Below the pieces are notes generated by a model that did no database searches, was not told the origin of the DNA, and saw only the letters and a list, made by a program, of their open reading frames with translations. Positions 1 to 9,784 of a DNA stretch of 64,000 nt are shown one piece after another (the first letter of the stretch is position 1; each line of letters begins with the position of its first letter). The DNA lies in NCBI GenBank assembly GCA_963978905.1, contig OZ022261.1, forward strand, positions 2,791,992 to 2,855,991. The letters are read 5' to 3'. Origin of the DNA: Trichostrongylus colubriformis. Its lineage: Eukaryota; Nematoda; Chromadorea; Rhabditida; Trichostrongylidae. The translations under genes were made by a program, and so were the position numbers.

Positions 1-462
1 CGTTAGACAGGGAAAGGAAAAGGTGATAGTCCGATGAAGCAAGATCAGGGCTATAGGGTGGATGGGGCAGCAATTTTTATCCAAGCTCGAGAATTTTTCG
101 GCGAGTCACTTCAGTAGTGGGAGGACTTGCCAAAAAATTGCCTCGCCAAAAAATTCTCGAGCTTGGATGAAAATTGCTGCCCCATCCACCCTATAGCCCT
201 GATCTTGCTTCATCGGACTATCACCTTTTCCTTTCCCTGTCTGCGCCATTCAAAGAAAAATTTTTGTATTGAAAATGAGGTTGACCTTTGATATGTTTAT
301 TTTGCCGAAAAAGGTTATCCGGGAGATGGAAGACAATAATACCTATAGATGCGTGTGGACTTGTACTACATGTGTATGTACAGAAGAGATTGCTGGAAAG
401 CAGTTTGGAGGGAAAAAGCGGTATTTAAAAATACGAAAAGACATTTTGGACTACCCAATATA
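1..462. repeat. Foldback element derived from mariner ends (cut by window start)
   Basis: Bases about 1-107 are the reverse complement of about 145-242, with a centre near 125. The right arm continues to about 462 and ends in GGACTACCCAATA, a mariner-like terminus beside TA. The same unit is complete at 30018-30693. The arm carries remnants of a mariner transposase C-terminus on the inward strand. The window starts inside the left arm. Confidence 0.75.
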
Positions 463-766
463 ATTTCCTTCCTGGCCCTCATGCTGAATGACTACTCAGC
501 CCGAGCGAAAAGCTGCTTTGATTCCTGACCAACAAGGGAAGGTCAACAGGTCAGCCCAGCCATTCGCCATGGGGTATGTATCACTGTATTCGTCTTGGGA
601 CGAGAAACTCAAATCTGCTTTCTAATTTTGCGAAACGACCCTAGTAGAGGAAAATTGGTTAAATAAAATGAAATGTTTTGAGATGGCCATTATAGGCAGT
701 TTGAAGACAATTTCATACCAAACTTTTCTTTATCATTATTGTTCCTTCCACACCGTTACTTTTTAG
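463..766. other. Gap before first recognised exon
   Basis: I see no supportable coding exon here. A short open stretch ending at a GTATGT donor near 574 does not match the phase of the next exon. The missing 5' exons of the Neuralized gene must lie upstream of the window or be unrecognisable. Confidence 0.4.
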
Positions 767-3700
767 GGTGTATTTCTGGTAGGCATCAACGTTTCTCTCC
801 CAATCTGGATAATCGTTGATATCTACGGTAACAGCGTTGCCGTCGAATTCATAGGTGAGTTATACCGCTCGATTTGTGCTTTTGTGAAAAATATGGGTAG
901 AATTAAGTGCCTCGACTAAGTTAATGTGCTCACCGCGATGCTCTAGCACCTGCTTTCTCTTGAGTGTTAGTGTCACAAAATAAATAAGACTTTGAGGGAA
1001 TAGTATTAGCAAAAAAAACCTGGCAACTGCTTTGCACTTAAAGTTCTTCTTGGCGGTGATGATTTTGAGAAGGTGGCTTGTTTGCAGGCAGTTTATTAAG
1101 TTGTTTGGGTTAACGAGAGTAGGAATTATGAAGATTCGCGTATGGCGCACCATGGCACCACTCACACCTAAAAGCACGAAAAGAACGCTGTTATGACTCC
1201 ATTCCTTTAGCACGTAACAGCAACTGAGATTTTTCATATAGTGGTAGGAAGAATGTGAATTTAAGCGTTGAAGTAGAGGAAGCTTTGAGGTGGGTGAAAC
1301 AGTTTCCATGTGCATTAAGGGGTGTTTCACCCACCTCAAGCTCCTTTCCTCTCCTCAATCCAGGGTTAAAATTCACTCTCTGTGGTTTACATTAATGTTT
1401 TCCTGTATCTCAAAAAAGGGTGACGAATTCTTGTTCAAAATGCATGGAACTTTTCTCTGTAAACATAGTGTGTGACTGAAGAACATGTTTGCCGTGCACT
1501 CTGGTGTGTGGTGCAATTGTGCGTATTGCGCGATATTTGCGTCCCAATACGCGTACACCCCTTTTTCAACATTGAGCCCCTTTTGCAATTTTCTGGTTTT
1601 TAATGATGAGGGAAGAACCATGCGAAACCTCACTGTCAAACCGGCGCACTTAATTCGTATTGTTTCAGATCCATCAGATTTCCGCGTGCCTCGTACCACT
1701 GCAGTAACTCCTCGTGTAACCAGTGCCAGCAATTCAAATCACGAGACAACTGCTGCCGATCCGCCAGCTTCATCTTTGCAGCATGTACACTCCGGGACTA
1801 GTAGAAGTAAATTCTCCTGGTTTTATGCATTTCCAGACCACGCTATTCTCACAAATGAATGGTTTCCATTCATTTGTGAAAATAGCGTGATCTTGGAGCC
1901 CCTGTTTTAGCACTAAATTCTCGCTCCGAAAACTTAAGTTCTCACTCGAAGAGTTGTAACAAGTATCTCACACATTCCATTTCAGCAAACTTCGATACTT
2001 TGCGATTTCACCAGATGACGGGTCGACATGTTTCTCTTAATTCTATGCGAAACATTGCTACTCGATGTGGGAGCGAGTACACACAAGGTTATGTATTCTC
2101 GGAGAGGCCTATTCGTAATAACGAGAAGGTTGTCATTGAGGTGCGACAAAATCTGATTCTATTACCCATGATGTTCGCTTTCGCAAATTGGCGTTGTAGG
2201 TTATCGGCGTTCAACAACTATACAAAGGTGGTTTGGCGTTTGGTGTGACATGTTGCGATCCTTCCACTCTGCGCGTGACCGATCTTCCGGACGATTCGTC
2301 AGATCTGATTGAAATGCCACAATACTGGGTTGGCATCAAAGATATCGCCCTACAACCTCGAGTGAACACTGTGCTTAGTTTTTGGATCACTGATTCAGGT
2401 ACGCTTATGGCTCCGAGTTTTATTAGTTCGCTGAACTATCTGCGGGAAGTTTTTTTCGATGATGTTATTCACCCCTCTAAGGGTATACCTGCAAGAATTA
2501 TGCTATGGAGGTAGGGTATTATGAGGGTAGATGCAGACGCAAGTGGGGTTGACCCAGCCGGCCGCGAAGGTTGCCGCGCTCGTAACAACTCGCCCAGCAG
2601 ATGAAAGGCAGCGTGACTGGTAGCACTGCGGGAGACGATAAAGTTACCGAGGTGTGTACTTTCAGTGGGAGTTTCACCGCACATCTTCTCTCCTTAACTG
2701 GAATGTTCGTCCACAAGAATATGTCCTTTCGTCCCCATTTCCTCTCACACCTGGCGATGCTTTTAAGCTCATCGTAATGTTTGGTATTTCTTTGAATTCA
2801 GAGGATGCATCGGATTACCTTTTTATGCCTTCCTTGGAGTTTATCAATACCTTTTGAGGCTTTCCTCAAAGTTTCTCATTCGTCCACATATTTTTTGTAG
2901 GGCTTGATATGTAATACTATATTATGCAGCGCTGGTTTAGATGCTTCATATTTTACATTTGAAAAACGAAAATCACGTTGAGATGTAGTCCCAAGGCTTA
3001 GCGCGATAGCGTTCATTCCTATTATGATAATCCGCTTTTTGCCGGTTAACTTGGGAGCTGATCCGAGGTAGTGGCACCCGAAGCGGTACTCTAAGGCCTT
3101 CCCAATGATAGTTTGGATGATACCATACTTTACGCGAAGTCACTTCGAAGTTAACAAAGAAAATTTATTTCAAAATCGGTAAACCCTGAATGGCAGGAAA
3201 GGTCACGTTGACTCTTTTTTGCTTAACATTTTATAGGGATCAGTGCGTTGTTGTCTACTGCATAGGTCACGCGAATCAGTGAAGTGATTGAAATGTAATA
3301 GCTACCGGTGATACAGAAATATGAATGGATTTTTCTTTTTTTTATCAATGATCGAGCAAAATAATTGATGGTTTTTTTTTTCTTAGGCGAAGTGAAATTT
3401 GAAAAGGATCAAGGACTAGCTCGTACAGTTCTTCATGTGGACAATTCGCTCCCTCTTTACATGTATTTTGACCTTTATGGCTCGACGCAAGCAATCAAAT
3501 TGCGCGGTACGAAATTTTAATGTTCGATTTCTCCATACTTGCTTCGGATAACGTTCACATGAGGTGGTACGTTTTTAAGGAACACTGCCGGTATCTCGAT
3601 CTCATTCACCACTGCCTAGAGCTACATCTTCATCCACCTCTGCACCGACACGGGTTGCTCTTCCACCTCTGCCTACGATTATTCGAAGGTAAATATGATA

Positions 3701-6156
3701 AGTTTGCCCTCTACATCGTATTTTTTCCCTTTTGTCTTCGGTTGCATTGATGCTCACCACCCAAGGGGTTCATAAATTTTTGTTGGCGACGTGGATAATG
3801 AAGAAGCGCGTCATGCGCACCTTGATAAAGTAGCATTACGCGTCTGTTGTTTGTTGGCCAAGTATAGTTTTCTACTGAAATGGCATTTTTAGGGATAATT
3901 CAGCATTGCCCTCTTCGCGTCAATCTCAACCATACGAGTTTTCATCCAATATTATGCGTGTACTATGTGAGTTTTCTTGCTTCTTTCACAGTTCGTCTTT
4001 GCTCGACTTTAAGGCTATCATAATGTTGAATAAATAGTAGTGGAGATCAAAAAGTAGAATATGTTTCAAAGTTAATTTAGTAGAGGTGCCCTTGTTATAC
4101 TTTGATGCTATGAATCTTTATCACTCTTGGGTTTGTTGATATACTACATGTACCGATGTCGCGTTGTCCTGCACTGGATCTGCCTACAAGCAGAAGCGCC
4201 TAAAAGCCTCCGGTTGAATTTTTGTTGTATACTTTCTTCTGCTGGATCGAACCATGCAAAGTATCGAGACCAATAGGTCCACAGTTTTAGACGTAGTGTT
4301 GGTGGACGTTAGGTGATGTACTGCGAGCACTAGCTGCCAAAAGCTGGTACCTCCGTTGTCTGCGACATTAACTGTAGAAATTGTGAAGATTTGTTTTGGG
4401 AAAGATCGGCAGTATCAGCCATTTCAAGTAAGATTGTTCTGCTGCGTCATAAAATTTGTCCTGATATTGCAGAACCTGTCTTGGGAACATTTACATTTCT
4501 GCAAGGGTTAAGATGCTAGGCCACGAAATGATGCGAAAGAACTAAAAGATTCTTCAAAATCTCAATCATTGAAATTGCCATAAAAATCCAATTTCTTCTC
4601 TTCCAAATCCACACGTTCATTGTTGCGCTTGTCGTTCAGCGTTTGGTCACAGTAATGCTCGAAAGTCTGACTTAGAAGTTTTTAGTACGCGACGATGCTA
4701 ATGGAACAAATACAGTGCCTGACCTTTTCGACGATGATTACGAAGAAGACACAGGTGATTGTTTTTCGTGCTTTATGTTTTTTGAAATGCCACCTCCCCC
4801 CCCCCCCCCACTTTTGCGTGCTTTATATAGTTGGCAAGGAGCGATCATTTTATGAAGTGCCCTTTATCACGCAGATTTGGGTAACAGCTGTGTAATTGTC
4901 GTCTGGTACGCTATTTGGGGAATCCATGCTCAAGCTGCCGTCATCTTCGCGATTTTGCGGTTTTTCGATTCTGCGATTTGTGGGGTCGCGGCTCCGCACG
5001 TGAAGTTGCCATTGCATAATTTCAAGGTCGTAGTATCGCGTGTGAAAGTGCGACGCCGAAAAATCGCAAAGACCCTAAGTCGCGAAGTATGACGGTGGCC
5101 TTAACGCGGATACTCACCCGTTACATCATTAAGCAGTCGACATCTCACTTGGCAGTGGTTTCTTACGGTTCACATTTTTTATCCCTCCATTCAGGTGCTA
5201 CAAATTATTGTTTCGGAATTGGAAGTTATCTGTTTATGTTGCACATACTCGCTTAATACTTGTATGTATTTGCACGTCAACCTGACACTTCGTTTCAGCT
5301 CATACTCGTCGTCCCGCTCTTCCACCAAGAAGGGGCGCCGAGGAATCGGTACTGCGGCGCACAGTTGACGATCTGCTGGCGGATAATTCCTCTAATCCTC
5401 CTCGTGCTCCTCCTCTGGCTCCAAGACTGGTATTTGCAACATTTTTTATTGCGTTTACGTTTTGCTCAATCTTGGTGAACGATCGTTAATGCCTCATATT
5501 TTCGACGACACTTGGACCGCTTCCGGCACCACCCTCTCGCCCTCCTCCACCGACTCCAACGGCTGTCTCAAGCACTCCGGCGACTGCGTCGACTTTTTCG
5601 CCTTTTCACAACGCCAACACTGCTTTGGTGCGTAACATAAAATACAATGGGGTCTTATTATTATTATTCCACTGTTTCACTTTTCACGGAATCGTGCCGT
5701 GGGATTCGCGCAGTACTGTGCGGTGACTCAATTGTTTGGTTACGTAACTCGTTATCTTTGTAGGAATCGCTGCTTAGTAGACCATCTGGTGCCACGCAGG
5801 ATTTGCCGACATCGTCTCGCTCTTCACTGCCAAACCTTCAAGTATTGAACCCCACCTTTACTCGTGCTCGAAGTGCACAGTTAAGTGTGGAACGTGATTC
5901 AAGTGAGGGTGATGATACACCTAAGGGAGATGAGCTTGATGAATGCACGGTAAGTCTTTTAGGCTGTTTATTTTCAAGATCGGGATCAGCTGATTTTTCA
6001 CAGGTGTGTATGTCGGCCAGAGTGAACAGCGCTCTATATAAGTGTGGCCACTCATGCATGTGCTACGACTGCGCAATGCAGACTTACCGCTCATCGGGTC
6101 TTTGCCCACTTTGCCGTGCCTCAATTCTCGATGTCATCAAAATTTTCAAGGCGTGA
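767..6156 (+). CDS. Neuralized-like E3 ubiquitin ligase (NHR domains + RING), 5' partial
   Basis: Neuralized proteins bind Notch ligands through NHR domains and ubiquitinate them via a C-terminal RING. Predicted exons: 767-854, 1669-1806, 1986-2140, 2200-2398, 3387-3506, 3622-3688, 3893-3966, 4686-4754, 5299-5429, about 5511-5627, 5764-5949, 6004-6156; about 498 residues, all phases consistent. The first exon is the tail of an NHR domain (SLPIWIIVDIYGNSVAVEF). Exons 1986-3506 make a whole NHR domain (LRFHQMTGRHVSL, YVFSERPIRNNEKVVIE, LAFGVTCCDPSTL, LYMYFDLYGSTQAIKLR). A Ser/Pro-rich linker follows. The last two exons form the C3HC4 RING (ECTVC, CGHSCMCYDC, CPLC) and end at TGA 6154-6156. The oddity is the 5430-5510 step, which holds an in-frame TAA and has no AG acceptor. 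The family is firm; the 5' end and that junction are not resolved. Confidence 0.88.
1287..1338. repeat. Short inverted repeat in intron
   Basis: GAGGTGGGTGAAACA is followed about 20 bases later by TGTTTCACCCACCTC, an imperfect hairpin inside the first intron of the Neuralized gene. Confidence 0.6.
1841..1889. repeat. Hairpin in intron
   Basis: Two arms of about 23 bases (CACGCTATT...GAATGG and CCATTC...AATAGCGTG) flank a 3-base loop, with one mismatch. It lies 30 bases after the donor at 1807. Confidence 0.7.
1986..3506 (+). other. Second NHR (Neuralized homology repeat) domain, three exons
   Basis: Exons 1986-2140, 2200-2398 and 3387-3506 join in phase to give one NHR domain of about 155 residues. 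Marks are FHQMTGRHVSL at the start, FSERPIRNNEKVV, FGVTCCDP, YWVGIKD and FDLYGSTQAI at the end. The intron 2141-2199 is only 59 bp; 2399-3386 is 988 bp and carries a separate open segment. In the family this domain recognises the ligand or substrate. Confidence 0.85.
2636..2857 (+). pseudogene. Open segment in the large NHR intron, weakly galectin-like
   Basis: Within intron 2399-3386 the + strand reads LLNWNVRPQEYVLSSPFPL then TPGDAFKLIVMF, resembling the W-x-EE...PFxPGxxFxL part of galectin carbohydrate-recognition domains. It is not needed for the Neuralized reading, since 2398 joins 3387 in phase. A diverged nucleotide copy lies at about 53520-53800. It may be a relict exon or part of a repeat; the galectin link is a guess. 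Confidence 0.25.
4930..5098. repeat. Dispersed repeat, relative at 24150-24265
   Basis: The stretch GGTCGCGGCTCCGC...GGTCGTAGTATCGCGTG...AAGTGCGACG recurs at about 24165-24250 with small changes, including the GACGGTGGCCTT / GACGGCGACCTT end. It lies in an intron of the Neuralized gene. Confidence 0.6.
5764..6156 (+). other. RING-finger exons of the Neuralized gene
   Basis: Exon 5764-5949 (TTTGTAG acceptor, GTAAGT donor) ends in DECT, and exon 6004-6156 (TTTTTCACAG acceptor) continues VCMSARVNSALYKCGHSC. Together they complete C-x2-C, C-x-H, C-x2-C and C-x2-C zinc ligands and end ILDVIKIFKA-stop. In the family this domain recruits the E2 enzyme. The 54-bp intron between them splits the first zinc knuckle. 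Confidence 0.9.
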
Positions 6157-6394
6157 GCTTTTGAAATTCATCGTCTTTATGAATATTTTTTCCATGAATT
6201 TTGCACAGTTGTGGAATCGTGTGCGATGAAGTGTTTTGGCTTCGACATTGTTTTTTTTCTGAAATGCATGGAAAGGGTCTCAGCCGAAGTGGTTATTTTT
6301 CTAGAATAATATCACTCAATGCGTTAGTGGATGTTCGTCTCAAATCTACTTTTGAAATGGTGGTTTTTGATGAACAATACTGTATGTTTATTGT

Positions 6395-6630
6395 AGGCTC
6401 GTAGCGCGCGGATGTGTGCCATTTGGACACAAAATCTGCGTCGCGACGTGCGCCGTGGGCGCGACGAGTGTGAGCTAGGGGTGCTGTTTTCCAAGCGATG
6501 GCGTGTCCCACGCCTTACTTTATGGGTAATCGCTTTGGGACCCATCCAGTACGGCGCCCCTAGCTGGCAACTATCGCGTCGCGCGCCACGAGCGACCACG
6601 CATATTTCCTGTCCTGGTGCCACATAACCG
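6395..6630. repeat. MITE family C copy (palindromic)
   Basis: Arms around GTGCGAGCTAGGGG-type and CGCCCCTAGCTGGCA motifs are inverted about a centre near 6520 (CTTACTTTATGGGTAATCGC). Related copies are at about 31265-31465, 33590-33785, 34970-35060 and 62848-63056. Confidence 0.55.
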
Positions 6631-8012
6631 TAGGGCGCGAGCTGAACATTACGCAGAGCCTGCGATATGTATTGGGAGGTACGGTCTTCTCCTTGAACGA
6701 GGTTCTTTTTTTTTTTTTGCAAATCGAGATTCCCGACTGGCTTGGAAAGTGGGGTAATGGGTAACACATCCAAAAAAGAGAAAGTCGCTGACCCATGCCG
6801 TGACTGTTCTTTGCTGTTGCTTCCACGTTATGAACTATACATTTCTCAAAGCGAAGCTCAAACTTGAACATGTTATACGCGTGCATTTGGAAGAGAAGCA
6901 TGACTTTCCCTCGGGATCGATGGGCGGTTTCAAAGCAAATTGATCAAGCTCTGAAATTGCTTTGAATGCGCAGTGTCGATCTATGCATATGGCCACTTCC
7001 GCAAATCCTTTCCTTGTATTATCCATCATTGGTTCGAATATACATCGAGCAGAAGTTGTAGCCGTGTGCCTACAATTGAATAGGGCTCACACCTAATCCC
7101 CTCAGTAATTGCTAAATGTTGCCGCCAGTCTGTCAATCAAATTCCTTATTGGTTAATCCTTATGATTGTGTATGGAATATTCTTCTTCATGAACACTTTC
7201 ATGTCTGTTTGCCGGTGTTCCCTGAATTCAAAGTCTACTCATATGTTTGAATAACACTGTTGTGGGTGTGTCATGTCATTGTTAGTTTTTTTTCAAATTC
7301 CTCTGCCCAAAGTTATTCCTCATTACAACCTGTTTCAGCATCATTATTATTTAAATTGTTTTTCAAATATGCAGCTTTTTTTCTGTCGTAATCGTGTACA
7401 AGACGATGGTATGCTATCAAATTTAATGTCTCGCATGTTATCAGTTTTTTCCTCTTTCTCTACTTACGAACGAGTTATGTTTTGGATGGCGTGGTTAAGT
7501 GCTATTTGAAATGCATCATTTAACGTTTTTCAGTAGAAAAATAGGCGTTATGCCAAATTACGTGTACTGTTTCCTGAAGTAAATCTGTATCATTATTATT
7601 AAAAAAGTGACTGTGCTGTTGTGTACTATGTTTGTATTGAATGATTGAAAACAATGTAATTCGCTCAACCAAACCGTTTGAATAATATTGTTTGAAACTA
7701 CTGGAATGCTCGAATCTATTGATCGATTTTTACTTATGGTCCTTCGACGCATAGCGCAACCCTTCTAGCGTCGCATATCGGTCGCCGCGGCGGGAATTTT
7801 TTGTCCTGGCGGTACGCACCCCAAATAAGTGTAAATTTGATGGTCGCGCCTTGCTACAGTACGATGAGCTGATGCTTTCCCTCAGCTGTTCTCGGCGTAG
7901 AAGATAACTAACTCTGCCGCCTCCACACCAGGATCTCTCAGTGGCCATTGTGCATATTAGTTGACATAAGTGATGACGGTTTTGCAGCGCGATACCCAAA
8001 ATCTGTAGATTA
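6631..8012. other. Intergenic, no gene seen
   Basis: AT-rich sequence with a 14-T run near 6706 and no frame with convincing splice signals or recognisable protein. Short open frames here look like chance. Confidence 0.4.
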
Positions 8013-8069
8013 CTTGGTAGCTGTCTTTTTACAGAGCAATGATTACTTTACAACTGTTCACAGTCTTTT
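8013..8069. repeat. Donor copy of a 55-bp direct repeat
   Basis: About 55 bases starting TTGGTAGCTGTCTTTTTACA recur identically at 8352-8406, inside the mariner that begins at 8238. The copy here is in host flank. Confidence 0.85.
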
Positions 8070-8237
8070 CGCAAGTGAGTGGATACTTATGACCTGGAGT
8101 TGTACTGCTGCTCCGATCTCAGAGAACGAGGTATAGGAATTTAGAAGCATTTTCAAGTGCTTTCAGATAAGCAACAGTTTGGAAGTTCTTAATGGATTTT
8201 TCAGTAGTGTTTCATAATAATAGGATATCATAAAATA

Positions 8238-9062
8238 TTAGGTTGTCCAAAAGTCTTGTGGGATTTTTTTCGATCATCACTTTTTGTTATTTTTTCTTCC
8301 AACAAACAGCAGTTAGGCAAGAACAACACTCTGCCACCTCATAGGTAAATTGTTGGTAGCTGTCTTTTTACAGAGCAATGATTACTTTACAACTGTTCAC
8401 AGTCTTTCCCTCCTCCCAGAACTCTGGGTTCTGATATTTGAAGAAGTCAGTGATCGCCTTTGCAAGCAAGTCATAATCTACGAATTTTCTCTTGGCCAAG
8501 AGGAATTTCAGAGGATGAGAAGGGTGATAGTCAGAAGGGGAAATGTCTGGAGAGTATGGCGGATGCTGGAGGACATCCCAGCCGAGCTCCTGCAGCTTGA
8601 CCTGGGGATGGCGAGCTGCTGGAGCTGGCAGGTGTATACGGCAGACTGTCTCGCCTTGTACCAGTACCTCGTGGAAAAGCATTCCTTCCGCGTCCCAGAG
8701 GTACACAGTCCTGAGCGTGGTTCGTCTTCCATGTCAATCTCGCCGTTGCTGAAGCTGATGAACCAGCGGCGCACGGTCTCGTAGCTCACACATCCCCTGC
8801 CCAACGCAGCGTTGATGGAGTGGCAAGCTTTCGTCGCTTTGGTGCCGCAAGACCACTCAAAGTAGATGACACCTCGTGTTGGGTGGGTATCGACTACGGG
8901 CATTGTAGCTCGCTCCACGGAACCTGGTGGGTCAATACATATTTTGTTAGAAAACTTAAAAAATCTTCTACCATATCCCTGAACCGCCTAGACCTACCTC
9001 GAAGTAAACAAGAGTTATTGATTTTTTTGGAAAAATCCTGCAAGACTTTTGGGACAACCTAA
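8238..9062 (-). mobile_element. mariner element 1 (825 bp, internally deleted)
   Basis: It is bounded by inverted termini TTAGGTTGTCCAAAAGTCTT and its complement, with TA on both sides (8236-8237, 9063-9064). The minus strand carries a broken transposase. The N-terminal helix-turn-helix part includes [20 protein letters not shown] (about 8918-8720) and the C-terminal part includes PPYSPDISPSDYHP and [18 protein letters not shown]. The middle, with the first catalytic Asp, is missing, so it cannot code an active enzyme. It resembles the mariner lineage known from hookworms (bandit-like); that assignment is inference. A 55-bp piece of flanking host DNA sits at 8352-8406. Confidence 0.88.
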
Positions 9063-9194
9063 TATATAGTAGTGAAGTCCCGGAATGTCTCACGGAGTCA
9101 ACTACCCCTTAAGTTCTCAGGAAACTGGTGTTTCGATAATTTTTCTTACCCATGAGATAGTCAGCCGATGTTAAAAGTATTACCAATAGCCGTT

Positions 9195-9390
9195 AAGGCA
9201 GTCTCAGCAGACGTTAAAAGGATCATGAACGGAAAAATGAGTTTTTCCGTCATCCATTTATTTATGTTGCCTTCCCCAATAAGGTTCGCATGCCAAGTTC
9301 CACGCGAAAAAGTGAGAATCTGGCGAGATACAGATCCTCGAAGTGCCGGACGACGAGCCCCGTCGTCCGCCGCGATCGAAGATGTATAGT
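9195..9390. repeat. MITE family B, half element
   Basis: One arm only: ACGGAAAAATGAGTTTTTCC, then CCACGCGAAAAAGTGAGAAT and GATACAGATCC. The same arm is seen twice, inverted, in the fuller copies at 31628, 36745 and 58187. Confidence 0.6.
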
Positions 9391-9515
9391 GGGGACAAAA
9401 GGGAAAGTGGGGATTTTTTCATAGCGGGGATTTTTCTATAGCCCTATATCCTGAATGTTACCACTGACATTCAGCCCCGTAAGAAAGTGAAAAACTACAG
9501 TATACGATTACTTAC

Positions 9516-9727
9516 CATAGAAAGAACTCCTGGGCCAGTATGGCGCTCTTGAAATTCTCATCGAAGAACTTCTCGCCATAGGTCGACTCGCCTCCAGTTC
9601 CGCCGCCACGGGTAAAGTCGCCTCCTTGGATCATAGAGTTCAGGATGATACGATGGAACTTGCACCATGTGAAGTGCACGGGGTTTGCCAGATTTGCCCA
9701 TTCCCTTCTCGCCGGTGCACAACACAG
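9516..9727 (-). pseudogene. Cyclophilin (peptidyl-prolyl isomerase) exon fragment
   Basis: The minus strand reads [14 protein letters not shown], then after a one-base shift [20 protein letters not shown] and [17 protein letters not shown]. This is the central cyclophilin-A-type core, including the FHRII and GGDFT motifs that form the active site. The exon ends in a CTATG|GTAAGT donor (9516), so it came from an intron-bearing gene rather than a processed copy. The upstream limit is a weak AG near 9728. No N- or C-terminal partner exon is seen: a mariner lies on one side and an RTE on the other. The frameshift near SGKP and its isolation argue for a relict. Confidence 0.8.
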
Positions 9728-9784
9728 CTTTCGGCAATGAAATGAAGAAAGGTGAAGGGTGTTGGATAGAGTGACATCACTGTG

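Noticed and set aside
541..573. Possible exon ending at a GTATGT donor before the NHR tail
   Set aside because: Its exit phase would put a stop (TAG) into the 767 exon.
860..1732. Overlapping long open frames on both strands
   Set aside because: They fall in the first intron of the Neuralized gene, have no splice support or recognisable protein, and overlap one another.
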